The position numbers were made by a program, and so were the translations under genes. The notes beneath the pieces were generated by a model. That model had not been told where the DNA came from and searched no databases. It saw only the letters and a program-made list of their open reading frames with translations. From Amycolatopsis rifamycinica (GTDB lineage Bacteria; Actinomycetota; Actinomycetes; Mycobacteriales; Pseudonocardiaceae), in NCBI RefSeq assembly GCF_000695625.1, contig NZ_JMQI01000058.1:1-64000 (forward strand): a stretch of 64,000 nt of DNA, read 5' to 3'. Below are positions 8,177-16,708 of this stretch, piece after piece; position 1 is the first letter of the stretch; each line of letters begins with the position of its first letter.

Positions 8177-8965
8177 ATGCCGGACGATTCGGAGTGGCTG
8201 CCGCCGGCGGGGGCGGAGGCGCACGACAGCGTGGACCTGACCGCCGAGACCCGCAGGCTGCGCGTGCTGGGGTGGCGGGCGCTGGTCATCGCCGCACTGT
8301 GGCTGGTGGCCGCCGGCGGGGCGTTCACCGGGCTCGTGCTGTACAAATCTTCCGCCGGCGCGCTGCTGCGGGACGGTGCGCGGGTGTCCGGAACCGTGCT
8401 GACGGTCCACGACCGCCCGCGCGAAATCCACGTCACCTACTCCGTGCGGGGCGAGCCGTACGTCGCCGCCATCCGCGTCACCTCGAACCGGCGCTACGTC
8501 CAGGGCTCGACCGTCACGGTGGTCTACGACCCCGCCGACCCGGCTCGCGCGCGCACGACGCTCGAAGACGGCCTCGACCCCCGCGGGACCGTCTTCTTCT
8601 GGATGGTCGGCGTGGGCCTGCTGACGGCCGTGGTCCTCAGCCTCGTCGGCTGGGGCCGGTGGTCGTTGCGGCACCGGGCCGTGCTGCGGACCGGCTGGCG
8701 GCCGGCCGCGGTCACCGTCCGGCCCGATCCGGCCACCCGGTACCGGCACCGGCCGGACCTGCTCGTCGAGTACGGCGACGGAAGCCGGGCCGGGCTGCGG
8801 GCGACGCTGTCGAGCCACCGGAGCACCTGGCTGCGGCACCGGAGCGGCCGTCCGGCGTGGGTGGGCGGCTCGGGTGGGGAGATGGTCGTCCTCTTCGAGA
8901 CCGGGCCCGGGCAGCGGCCCTACGCGGTGCCGGCGTACGGACGGGAGGCCCGGACGGGGACGTAG
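8177..8965 (+). CDS. DUF3592-like two-TM membrane protein
   Basis: 262 residues. Two membrane segments are visible, at about 31-55 (ALVIAALWLVAAGGAFTGLV) and 137-158 (GTVFFWMVGVGLLTAVVLSL). They enclose an extracytoplasmic beta domain that reads SGTVLTVHDRPREIHVTYSV and later VTVVYDPADPARARTTLEDG, the DUF3592 pattern of small actinobacterial envelope proteins. The C-terminal region after the second helix repeats a similar short beta module. Function of the family is unknown. Start ATG 8177 is the first sensible start giving a soluble N-terminus before the first helix. It converges with recQ, separated by a strong hairpin. Confidence 0.7.
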   Translation: MPDDSEWLPPAGAEAHDSVDLTAETRRLRVLGWRALVIAALWLVAAGGAFTGLVLYKSSAGALLRDGARVSGTVLTVHDRPREIHVTYSVRGEPYVAAIRVTSNRRYVQGSTVTVVYDPADPARARTTLEDGLDPRGTVFFWMVGVGLLTAVVLSLVGWGRWSLRHRAVLRTGWRPAAVTVRPDPATRYRHRPDLLVEYGDGSRAGLRATLSSHRSTWLRHRSGRPAWVGGSGGEMVVLFETGPGQRPYAVPAYGREARTGT

Positions 8966-9074
8966 GCCCGGGGCGTCGGCGGCCACGGATTTTCCCCCGA
9001 ACGGGCGAGCCGGCCGGAAGCACGGTAGGAAGTTGCGCAGGTCAGGTTCTCCGGCGCGCAGGAGGCCCGGCCCA

Positions 9075-9108
9075 GGCCCCGCCGGTCCAGCAGCCGGCCG
9101 GCGGGGCC
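9075..9108. terminator. Bidirectional hairpin terminator
   Basis: GGCCCCGCCGG (9075-9085) and CCGGCGGGGCC (9098-9108) form a perfect 11-bp GC stem with a 12-base loop in the gap between two convergent genes. No U-tract follows, as is usual in high-GC actinobacteria. Confidence 0.6.
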
Positions 9109-9140
9109 GCCCCGCCGGGACCGGGCGACCGGGTCCGCGA

Positions 9141-10790
9141 TCAGTCCCGGTCGACGGCGGTGAGCAGGTCGTTCTCCTGGACCGCCTGCGCCGACAACGT
9201 CTTGTAGCCGTGGTCGTCGAACACGACCGTCAGGGTGTCTTCGTCCGCGGACATCACCACGCCGGGGCCCCACTCCGCGTGCTCGACCGCGCTGTTGGCC
9301 GGGAACGCCCCGCCGCCGGACGAGACCGCCTCGGCCGTGCCGGCGATGCACGTGTCGCAGTTGCCGCACGGCTGCTCGAGCTGCTCGCCGAAGTAGCCGA
9401 GGAGGAACTGGCGGCGGCAGCCGGTGGTCTCGGCGTAGCCGCGCATCATCTCGATCCGCGACCGGATCAGCCGCTGGTGCGCTTCGGCCGCCTCGACACC
9501 CTGCTCGACGGCCTGGCCGGGGTCCACCGCGGACTTCCGGTATTCGAGACGGCCGTCGGCGGTGACGGCCACCGCGCCGGTCTGCTCCAGCAGGTTGACC
9601 GCCCGGGTGCGCTGGGCCGCCGATACGTTCAGCTTCTTGCCGAGTTCGGACGGCTTCAGCGGCGCGCCGTGCCCCGAAAGGGTGGTGGCCACCTCCGCCA
9701 GGGCCTGCTCCGGCGCTTTCGCCGCGGTGAGGAACTTCTGCCGGCCCAGGTCCCGCGGCCGGTGGTACAGGGTGATCTCCGCGGGCTCGCCGTCGCGGCC
9801 GGCGCGGCCGATCTGCTGGTAGTACGTGTCCAGCGAGTCCGGCGCGGCCGCGTGCAGGACGAACCGCAGGTCCGCCTTGTCGATGCCCATCCCGAACGCC
9901 GAGGTCGCCACCACCGCGTCCAGCTCGCCGCGCAGGAACTCCTCGTGCACCCGTTCGCGGTCGGCCGCCTTCATCCCGGCGTGGTAGGCCGCCACCCGGA
10001 CCCCCTCGGCGGCGAGCTCCGCGGTGTAGGCCTCGGCGTCCTTGCGGCTGGTGACGTACACCAGCCCGGGGCGGGTCGCGGGGTCCGCGGTCAGCGCCCG
10101 CGTCCGCGTGATGACGGCCTGGTGCCGGTCGTCGTCGTTCGGCAGCGGGTCGACCCCGAGGCGCAGGTTGGGCCGGTCGAAGCTGGCGAGCACCTCCCGG
10201 TGGTCACGCAGGCCCAGCCGGGCCACGATGTCGGCGCGCACGGGCAGCGCCGCGGTCGCGGTCAGCGCGATCACCCGCGGGTGCCCGAGCCGCTCGATCA
10301 CCGGCGCCAGGCGCAGGTAGTCCGGCCGGAAGTCGTGCCCCCACGCGGAAACGCAGTGCGCTTCGTCCACGACGAACAGCGAGACGCCGAGCTCGGCGAC
10401 CGCGTCGAGCACTTCGTCGGAGGCCAGCTGTTCCGGGGACAGGAACAGGTACTCGGCGGTCCCCCGGCGCAGCGCCTCCCACGCGTGCTTGCGCTCGGCG
10501 GCGCGCTGGGAGGAGTTCAGGGCGACGGCCTCCGGCGCCCGGCTCTCCCCGATGCCCTCGATCTGGTCGTTCTGCAGGGCGATCAGCGGCGACACGACCA
10601 GCGTCGGGCCGTCCAGCAGCAACGCCGGCACCTGGTAGATCGCCGACTTGCCGGCCCCGGTGGGCAGCACGGCGAGCACGTCGTGCCCGGCCATCACCTG
10701 CTCCATCGCCTCGAGTTGTTCGCCGGTCAGCTGCCGCCAGCCGAATTTCTCGGCCGCGATCCGCTGGAGTTCGTCCCGTCTGCCTGCCAT
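9141..10790 (-). CDS. recQ: ATP-dependent DNA helicase RecQ
   Basis: A 549-residue superfamily 2 helicase that unwinds DNA 3'-5' during recombination and repair. It has Walker A PTGAGKS (43-49), DEAHC (142-146), SALTATA-type motif III (ALTATAAL), motif VI QQIGRAGRDG, and a RecQ zinc-binding domain with CRRQFLLGYF and CGNCDTC. No HRDC domain is present. Instead the C-terminus ends in a short Tudor-like module (AEWGPGVVMSADEDTLTVVF, then GYKTLS and NDLL) like that at the end of UvrD-type helicases. The ATG at 10790 begins MAGRRDELQRIAAEKFGWRQ. It is expressed alone and convergent to the DUF3592 gene. Confidence 0.95.
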   Translation of the reverse strand: MAGRRDELQRIAAEKFGWRQLTGEQLEAMEQVMAGHDVLAVLPTGAGKSAIYQVPALLLDGPTLVVSPLIALQNDQIEGIGESRAPEAVALNSSQRAAERKHAWEALRRGTAEYLFLSPEQLASDEVLDAVAELGVSLFVVDEAHCVSAWGHDFRPDYLRLAPVIERLGHPRVIALTATAALPVRADIVARLGLRDHREVLASFDRPNLRLGVDPLPNDDDRHQAVITRTRALTADPATRPGLVYVTSRKDAEAYTAELAAEGVRVAAYHAGMKAADRERVHEEFLRGELDAVVATSAFGMGIDKADLRFVLHAAAPDSLDTYYQQIGRAGRDGEPAEITLYHRPRDLGRQKFLTAAKAPEQALAEVATTLSGHGAPLKPSELGKKLNVSAAQRTRAVNLLEQTGAVAVTADGRLEYRKSAVDPGQAVEQGVEAAEAHQRLIRSRIEMMRGYAETTGCRRQFLLGYFGEQLEQPCGNCDTCIAGTAEAVSSGGGAFPANSAVEHAEWGPGVVMSADEDTLTVVFDDHGYKTLSAQAVQENDLLTAVDRD

Positions 10791-10978
10791 CCGCGGCAGG
10801 TACCCACGCGCCGGGCCCGAAAACACCGCCGGGGTCAGGCGCAGTGCCGGGCGGTGCCCTTCGACGTCCCGGAGCCGGCCGGTCGGCAGGTGGCGGTCGC
10901 GTGGCCGGCGACAGGTCCGCCGCGTTGCGTCCGATGTGGACCTGTTCACGGTGCGGCGGAAGACCCGGCCGCTCGTCC

Positions 10979-11875
10979 TCAGCGGGCGAAGTAGTGGCCG
11001 GCGTCGATGTCGGCGAGCAGTCCGGGGCGGGCCGGGTGCCAGTCCAGCAGCTTCCGGGTGCGGGTACTCGAGGCCGGCGTGTCCATCGCGAAGATCGGCC
11101 CGAGCCAGCCGAAGTGCTCGGCGGCGGCCTCGACCGGGACGGACGTGACCGGCAGGCCCAGGTGCTCGCCGATGCGCTCGGCGATCCGGCGCACCGGGAT
11201 GCCCTCGTCGCCGACCGCGTGCAGGCGGCTGCCCGCGGGCGCCTGCTCCAACGCCAGCCGGTACAGCACGGCGGCGTCCAGCCGGTGCACGGCAGGCCAC
11301 GCGTTGGCCCCGTCTCCCGGGTACGCCGACACGCCCCGCTCGCGGGCGATGTCGATCAACCGGGCGACGAAACCGTGGTGGTCGCCCTCGCCGTGCACCG
11401 ACCGGGGCAGCCGCACCACCGAACCGCGGACACCGCGGCCGGCGAACGCGAGCACCGCCTCCTCCGCACCCAGCCGCGCCGCGGCGGGCGTCCCGGAGCC
11501 GGGAACGGTGTCCTCGGTCGCCGTCCCGCCGGCGCCGCCCGGGGTGCCGGAGCTGAGCACGAAGGGGCGGTCCGTGCCGGCCAGCGTCTCGACGAGGGTC
11601 TCGACGGCCCGCAGGTCCACCGCGACGGAGTGCCCGAAGTCGGTGAAGTCGTGGATGAACGCCGCGTGGACCACGCCGTCGGCCGACGCCGCACCGGCGC
11701 GCAGGCTGTCCAGGTCCTCCAAGGTGCCGCGGTGCACCTCGGCGCCGGCCGCGGCCAGGGTGGCCGCGGCGGCGTCCGAGCGGGCCAGGCCGAGCACGCG
11801 GTGCCCGGCGCCGAGCAGCTCCCGCACGACCGCGGAGCCGACGAAGCCGGTCGCTCCGGTGACGAATACGCGCAT
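10979..11875 (-). CDS. NAD-dependent epimerase/dehydratase (extended SDR)
   Basis: 298 residues opening MRVFVTGATGFVGSAVVREL with the extended-SDR glycine motif TGATGFVG (5-12). It lacks an evident YxxxK pair in the usual place (residues around TPAAARLGAEEAVLAF replace it), which fits atypical NAD(P)-binding reductases of the SDR a5-like group often controlled by LysR or TetR regulators. Start ATG 11875 has AAGGAG about 10 bases upstream. It diverges from the LysR gene at 12034 across a 158-bp promoter region, the classical LysR arrangement, so it is probably the LysR target. The substrate is unknown. Confidence 0.85.
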   Translation of the reverse strand: MRVFVTGATGFVGSAVVRELLGAGHRVLGLARSDAAAATLAAAGAEVHRGTLEDLDSLRAGAASADGVVHAAFIHDFTDFGHSVAVDLRAVETLVETLAGTDRPFVLSSGTPGGAGGTATEDTVPGSGTPAAARLGAEEAVLAFAGRGVRGSVVRLPRSVHGEGDHHGFVARLIDIARERGVSAYPGDGANAWPAVHRLDAAVLYRLALEQAPAGSRLHAVGDEGIPVRRIAERIGEHLGLPVTSVPVEAAAEHFGWLGPIFAMDTPASSTRTRKLLDWHPARPGLLADIDAGHYFAR

Positions 11876-11968
11876 GATGGTGACGCTCCTTGTGATCGGG
11901 GAGTGAGGTGAACCGGCTCCTTCCACCCTGTCCCCCGGCGGCCGCCCCTGGCCAATGAAACTTCCGCA

Positions 11969-12026
11969 CCGTGCAATACGGCCCGTGCATCACCGCAGCT
12001 CGCCGCCCCGGTGCAGGCGGCTACCC
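11969..12026. promoter_or_regulatory. Divergent LysR promoter region
   Basis: CCGTGCA occurs as a direct repeat at about 11969-11975 and 11983-11989 in the gap between the epimerase and LysR genes and is a candidate regulator site. A -10-like TACCCT at about 12021-12026 lies only 7 bases before the LysR ATG, suggesting a leaderless transcript. Confidence 0.35.
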
Positions 12027-12033
12027 TGGACAC

Positions 12034-12930
12034 ATGCCCGACCTCCCGACGGCCGTGGACCTCGATCTGCGCCTGGTGCACAGCTTCACGGTCGTCGCCG
12101 AACACCGGCACTTCGGCCGCGCCGCCGAAGCGCTGCACCTCACCCAGCCGTCGCTGAGCCGGCAGATCCACCGCCTGGAACAGCAGCTCGGCGCCCGGCT
12201 GCTGGACCGCACCCCGCAGGGCAGCAGCCTCACCGAGGCGGGCCAGGTGTTCCTCTCCCAGGCCGAGGCGTTGCTGCGTACCGCGGCTCAGGCCGTGGCG
12301 CGCACGAAGGCCGCGGCCCGGCCGAGCCGGATCACCGTCGGCTACACCGCCGGCCTGATCGTCACGCCCGCCGTGCGCGAGCTGCGGAACCGCCATCCCG
12401 ACGCTGAGGTGCACACCCAGTACGTGCCCTTCCAGGACGTCCGCGCCGCGCTGCTGGACCACCGGGTGGACGCGGTGGTCAGCCGCTTGCCGTTCCGCAC
12501 CGACGGGCTGGACGTCACGGTCCTCTACGACGAACCGCGGGTCGTGCTCGTGCCGCTGGACCACCGGCTGGCGGGCAAGGAACAGGTCACCCTCGACGAC
12601 ATCGCCGACGAGCCCCTGCCCCGGCTGCGTGAGTCCGATCCGGAGTGGAGCGCCTACTGGCGCATCGACCCCCGCCCCGACGGCCGCCCCGCGCCCGACG
12701 GCCCCCTGATCGACGCCATCGAGGACAAGTTCGAGCTGGTGGCCGCCGGGGAGGCGGTGGCCATCTCGGCCGGCCACCACATCCGGGCCCTGCGCCCCGA
12801 CCTCACGTCGATCCCGCTCGAGGGCGTCGACCCGGCCCACGTCGTCCTGGCCACCCGCGCCGACGACCGCGGCCGCCTGGTCGCGGCGTTCCGCAAGTAC
12901 GCCCGGCTCCACCTCACCGGCGCTGGCTGA
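12034..12930 (+). CDS. LysR family transcriptional regulator
   Basis: 298 residues with a textbook LysR winged helix (16-75), including HFGRAAEALHLTQPSLSRQI and the following LEQQLGARLLDRTPQG. A periplasmic-binding-like effector domain begins at about residue 95 (SRITVGYTAG). It probably controls the divergent epimerase gene at 10979-11875. The ATG at 12034 is supported by a -10 hexamer immediately upstream. The effector is not predictable. It converges with the ABC permease gene downstream. Confidence 0.9.
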   Translation: MPDLPTAVDLDLRLVHSFTVVAEHRHFGRAAEALHLTQPSLSRQIHRLEQQLGARLLDRTPQGSSLTEAGQVFLSQAEALLRTAAQAVARTKAAARPSRITVGYTAGLIVTPAVRELRNRHPDAEVHTQYVPFQDVRAALLDHRVDAVVSRLPFRTDGLDVTVLYDEPRVVLVPLDHRLAGKEQVTLDDIADEPLPRLRESDPEWSAYWRIDPRPDGRPAPDGPLIDAIEDKFELVAAGEAVAISAGHHIRALRPDLTSIPLEGVDPAHVVLATRADDRGRLVAAFRKYARLHLTGAG

Positions 12931-13016
12931 GCGTTGGGCCCTGCGGGCCGGCCTCATCCAGCCGAGCGTTTTCGGCCGGGTCAGCGTCACCAGGCCGGGA
13001 GCGCGCCGGGCCCGGG

Positions 13017-15293
13017 TCATTCCGAGCGCAGGTTGTCCCATCGGGTGACTTGCCGGAGCAGGGGCATCGTCAGACCGGTCACCAGCAGGACCGCCGCCAC
13101 CGTGGCGCCCGCCAGTGCGAGCAGCACCGGGACGTCGATGATCATCGGCCGGCCCGCCAGCCGCAGGATCGGCGCGGTCAGCCCCAGCCCGGCCGCGACC
13201 GCCAGCACCACGCCGACCACCACCGGAATCCCGGTCTGCCACAGCGATCCGCGGGCCAGCACCCCGATCGGCACGCCGGCCGCGGACAGGGCCGCGAGCG
13301 GCCGCCGCCGTTCGCTGATCTGCTCGATCGACAGCATCAGCAGGCTCATCGCGGCCACCGCGAGCACGAACAGCGACGCGGTGATCAGCACCGAACGGAA
13401 GCTCTCCACCATCTGCCGGTCGCGGGCGCGGAAATCGTCGAGATAGTCGCTCTTGCCTGCCGAGGCGTTCCACGCGAGCGGGTTGACCGCCCTCGCGACG
13501 TTGTCGGTCAGCGCCTGCACGTCGCCGGTGCCCGACACGTAGACCACGACCGACGAGTCCGGGAGGGTGCGGCCGCCGAGCGCGCCGGGCGTGACCAGCA
13601 GGCTGTCGCCCGCCGCGTCGGCCGCCTGCACGACCTTGACGCCGGCCGGGACCGTCCACTCCGGACCGATCACGTCCTCTCCGCGGGAGTAGCCCTGCAG
13701 CCGCAGCTTGCCGGTCGGCGCCGAGCCGCCCGGGGACACCAGGGAGAACACGTCGCCGTCGGAGCAGGCGCCGATGTTCGCCCGGGCCCTGAGCACCACG
13801 CAATCGCCGACCACGACGTAGTTCCGCTCCTCCCCGGACCGGAACGTCAGGTTCCTGGCCGGGTGCACACCGGTCACCCCGGGCACGGCCGACACCAGCC
13901 TGCCGACCTCGGCCTCGTGCGCGGCGGTGGTGTCGACCCGGACCGGGGCGGCGGCCACGCCGTCCGGCGCGGCCTGCCGAGCGTCGCCGCTCGCGAGCGA
14001 GGCGACCACGCCCTGGATCAGGATCGTGCCGGCCAGCACGACGACCAGGCCGGACACCACCCGGCTGGCGGTGCCGCTGTCCAGCTGCAGCCGCCGGATC
14101 GCGAGCTGCCAGGACGGCGAACCGCCGTGCAGCCGCTCCACGAGCCGCTCGACCAGCCACGGCAGCAGGGCCGCGACGCCCACGAGCAGGAACACGCTGC
14201 CCACCGAGAGCGCCAGCGCGGCGGGCGTGTCGCCGCTGCCCCGCTCGAAGACCAGGGTGGCGGCCAGGAACAGCACGCCGATCGCGGTGAGCGCCCAGCG
14301 CCACCACATCCGCCGCCGCACCGGCTTGCCCTGGCGGACCACGCCGAGCGGTTCCACGATCGTGCGGCGCAGCCCGAACAGCGCCGAGCCGACCGCCAGC
14401 CCGGGCACCAGCAGCACGATCACCACGACCAGCGGCCAGGACGGGACGAGGTCCTCCGGGAAGATCCGCAGGCCGAACGGCAGGATGTCGGCGACGAACG
14501 TGCGCAGCACGGCGAAGAACCCGATCCCGGCGGCGAGCCCGATCACGGCCCCGACCAGCGATTCGGCCGCCGCGACCCGTTTGACCTGCCGGGAGTCCAG
14601 GCCGACCAGGCGCAGCGCGGCGAGCCGGCGTTCCCGCTGCGCCGCACCCATCCGCGACGCGGTGATCACGAAGATCAGCAACGGCAACAGCAGCACCGCC
14701 GCGATCGGCAGGATGACGCCCAGCGTGATCGCCGACAGCCCGAGCCCGGTGTAAGGCAGGCCGAACGCATAGACCTTGCGGCCGTCGGCCTCGGCCTCGA
14801 TCTGCGCGGCCGGCACCCCGTAGTACGCGCTGAGGTCGCCCGCGCCGGCGACGCCTTCCCGCGCGATCAGGCCGGCCACGTGCCCCGGCAGCTGCGCTTT
14901 CAGCGAGCCGCCGCCCGGCGCGGCCAGCTTCGCGGCGAGCTCCGGCGACACGATCAGCTCGCCCGGCGCGGGCAGACGGCCGAGCCCCGGCGGCACCGGC
15001 GAGTTCGCCCCGGTCGCCGCGACCGCGGCGACGTTCACGAACTCGTCGCCAGCCGACGCGTACCAGCGGTGGACCAGCAGCGGGGCGACGCCCGCGCGAG
15101 GCTGGGTGACCTGCGCGATCGCCGCCTTGCGCTCCGCCTGCGCGCCCACGAGGTGGTGGACCGCCGCCGCGGGCAGCAGCACCGCGACCGCGAGCGCGAT
15201 CCCGAACGCGGTCATCGCCAGGCGCAGCAGCGCCGCGCCGGACATCCGGCCGCCCCCGACGGCCAGCCGGAGTCCCAGCGCCAGATCCCCCAT
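13017..15293 (-). CDS. FtsX-like ABC transporter permease (MacB/LolCE type)
   Basis: A 758-residue integral membrane protein with two FtsX repeats. One hydrophobic helix lies near the N-terminus (about 20-45), three helices at about 190-310 with the cytoplasmic RRLAALRLVGLDSRQVKRV, and a second set in the C-terminal 300 residues with RRPLAALSAAGVPIGVLARG. Large extracytoplasmic domains lie between. Such permeases with a LolD-type ATPase move peptides, lipids or antibiotics, or act as bacitracin-type resistance exporters in Gram-positives. The start ATG 15293 overlaps the ATPase stop by one base (TGATG), so the two are translationally coupled. PadR control of the operon suggests a response to a toxic ligand. 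Confidence 0.9.
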   Translation of the reverse strand: MGDLALGLRLAVGGGRMSGAALLRLAMTAFGIALAVAVLLPAAAVHHLVGAQAERKAAIAQVTQPRAGVAPLLVHRWYASAGDEFVNVAAVAATGANSPVPPGLGRLPAPGELIVSPELAAKLAAPGGGSLKAQLPGHVAGLIAREGVAGAGDLSAYYGVPAAQIEAEADGRKVYAFGLPYTGLGLSAITLGVILPIAAVLLLPLLIFVITASRMGAAQRERRLAALRLVGLDSRQVKRVAAAESLVGAVIGLAAGIGFFAVLRTFVADILPFGLRIFPEDLVPSWPLVVVIVLLVPGLAVGSALFGLRRTIVEPLGVVRQGKPVRRRMWWRWALTAIGVLFLAATLVFERGSGDTPAALALSVGSVFLLVGVAALLPWLVERLVERLHGGSPSWQLAIRRLQLDSGTASRVVSGLVVVLAGTILIQGVVASLASGDARQAAPDGVAAAPVRVDTTAAHEAEVGRLVSAVPGVTGVHPARNLTFRSGEERNYVVVGDCVVLRARANIGACSDGDVFSLVSPGGSAPTGKLRLQGYSRGEDVIGPEWTVPAGVKVVQAADAAGDSLLVTPGALGGRTLPDSSVVVYVSGTGDVQALTDNVARAVNPLAWNASAGKSDYLDDFRARDRQMVESFRSVLITASLFVLAVAAMSLLMLSIEQISERRRPLAALSAAGVPIGVLARGSLWQTGIPVVVGVVLAVAAGLGLTAPILRLAGRPMIIDVPVLLALAGATVAAVLLVTGLTMPLLRQVTRWDNLRSE

Positions 15294-15976
15294 CACGCGA
15301 CCAGCTCCCGGTCGATCGTGCGCCCGTCGCGCACCAGGACCTCCCGGTCCGAGTAGGCCGCCACCCGCGGCTCGTGGGTCACCAGCACGACCGCGGCGTG
15401 CGTCTCCCGCGCCGCCTGGGTCAGCAGCTGCATGACCTTCTCGCCGTTGAGCGAGTCGAGCGCCCCGGTCGGCTCGTCGGCGAAGATCACCTTCGGTCCG
15501 GTCACCAGCGCCCGTGCCACCGCCACCCGCTGCGCCTGCCCGCCGGACACGTCACCGGGACGGCGCTTCGCCGGCCCGTCGACCTCCAGCCGGGCGAGCC
15601 ATTCGGCCGCCTTGGCCTCGGCCTGCTTCCGCCTGGTCCCGGCCAGCCGCAGCGGGAGCGCGACGTTCTCCAGGCAGGACAGCTCGGGCACGAGCTGGCC
15701 GAACTGGAAGACGAAGCCGAATTCGGTGCGCCGCAACGCACTGCGTCCCTTGTCGTCCATCCCGACGAGGTCGGCGCCGCGGTAGGCGATGGTGCCCGAG
15801 TCCGGCCGGATGATGCCGGCGAGACAGTGCAGCAGCGTCGACTTGCCCGAACCGGACGAGCCCATGATCGCGAGCACTTCCCCCGCCGAGACCGACAGCC
15901 CGGCCCCGTCGAGGGCCCGCGTCGGGCCGAACGACTTGTGCAGTCCCTTGCCGGTGAGCAACGGCGTTCCGGTCAT
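15293..15976 (-). CDS. ABC transporter ATP-binding protein (LolD/MacB type)
   Basis: 227 residues containing every ABC signature: Walker A GSSGSGKST (39-47), Q-loop FGFVFQFGQLVPELS, signature SGGQAQRVAVARAL, Walker B VIFADEPTGALDS and the switch His in LVTHEPRVAAYSD. It powers the FtsX-type permease encoded next. The ATG at 15976 shares one base with the padR stop codon and its own stop shares one base with the permease start, so the three genes form a tightly coupled operon. Confidence 0.94.
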   Translation of the reverse strand: MTGTPLLTGKGLHKSFGPTRALDGAGLSVSAGEVLAIMGSSGSGKSTLLHCLAGIIRPDSGTIAYRGADLVGMDDKGRSALRRTEFGFVFQFGQLVPELSCLENVALPLRLAGTRRKQAEAKAAEWLARLEVDGPAKRRPGDVSGGQAQRVAVARALVTGPKVIFADEPTGALDSLNGEKVMQLLTQAARETHAAVVLVTHEPRVAAYSDREVLVRDGRTIDRELVA

Positions 15977-16497
15977 CAGCGCACCGCCTTCTCGAGTTCA
16001 CCGAGGCGCGCGGCGGTGAGCTCGAGCCACCGCAGGTCCGCCTCGAGGTGGAAGAGCGCGTGATCGCAGATCAGCTGATCGGCGAGGTCGCCCCCGTTCT
16101 TGCGCTTCGTGAGCGCCCGCATCGCGTTCAGGTGCTCGCCGCGCTGGATCGTCAGCACGTCGGCGGCGCTGCGCCCGGAGAGCAGCGCCAGCACCACCTT
16201 CGTGTACAGCGTGTTCTGCAGGTACGGCTGCGGGTTTTCCGGCGTGCGCAGCCACGTCTCGACGTCGGTGATCCCCGCGTCGGTGATCGTGTAGCGCTTG
16301 CGCTCCGGCCCCTCGCCGCTCTCGACGCCCGCCACCTCGACCATGCCGTTGCGCAGCAGCCGCGACAACGTCGAATAGACCTGGCCGTACGCCAGCGGGC
16401 GGTCTTGCCCGAACTGCTCGTCGTAGGCCCGTTTCAGGTCGTAACCGTGCCGCGGGCCGGACTCGAGCAGCGCGAGCAAGGTGTGCGGAACCGACAT
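15976..16497 (-). CDS. PadR family transcriptional regulator
   Basis: 173 residues. The N-terminal PadR winged helix opens MSVPHTLLALLESGPRHGYD and includes LAYGQVYSTLSRLLRNGMVE and the wing RKRYTITDAG. The C-terminal Vir-like helical domain (about 95-170) mediates dimerisation. It is the first gene of the padR-ATPase-permease operon and most likely autorepresses it. PadR proteins of this subtype sense antibiotics or other hydrophobic ligands. A clear TATAC-type inverted repeat lies 53-80 bases upstream of the start, consistent with an operator. Confidence 0.92.
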   Translation of the reverse strand: MSVPHTLLALLESGPRHGYDLKRAYDEQFGQDRPLAYGQVYSTLSRLLRNGMVEVAGVESGEGPERKRYTITDAGITDVETWLRTPENPQPYLQNTLYTKVVLALLSGRSAADVLTIQRGEHLNAMRALTKRKNGGDLADQLICDHALFHLEADLRWLELTAARLGELEKAVR

Positions 16498-16549
16498 GCT
16501 CGTGCCCCCTCCTCGACCCGGGGGTTCCGGGCCTGCCGATCACTATACT

Positions 16550-16577
16550 CTCGAAGTATACTCGCCGTGTATACGAG
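16550..16577. promoter_or_regulatory. PadR operator-like inverted repeat
   Basis: AT-rich palindrome in otherwise very GC-rich DNA. AGTATAC at 16555-16561 is matched by GTGTATAC at 16567-16574, with outer CTCG/CGAG arms at 16550-16553 and 16574-16577. A third half-site, CTATACTC, lies at 16543-16550. It sits between the padR start and the divergent DrrA-like gene. Confidence 0.55.
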
Positions 16578-16708
16578 GGTGGGCCGCCGGTGTTCGGGTT
16601 GCGATTTCCGGAGTGGTCCCCGGCCGGCACCGCCCCTGACCGCCGGACTCCCAGAGTTCTCCCAGGACTTCCCAGGAACCGGCCAGGCCGGCCCGCCACG
16701 CTCGCCGC

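Noticed and set aside
8874-10994. 706-residue plus-strand open frame opposite recQ
   Set aside because: Arg/Gly/Val-rich shadow translation of recQ; the minus strand carries all RecQ helicase motifs.
12645-15356. 903-residue plus-strand open frame
   Set aside because: Shadow of the FtsX permease; composition rich in H, Q, R and D, typical of antisense frames in high-GC DNA.
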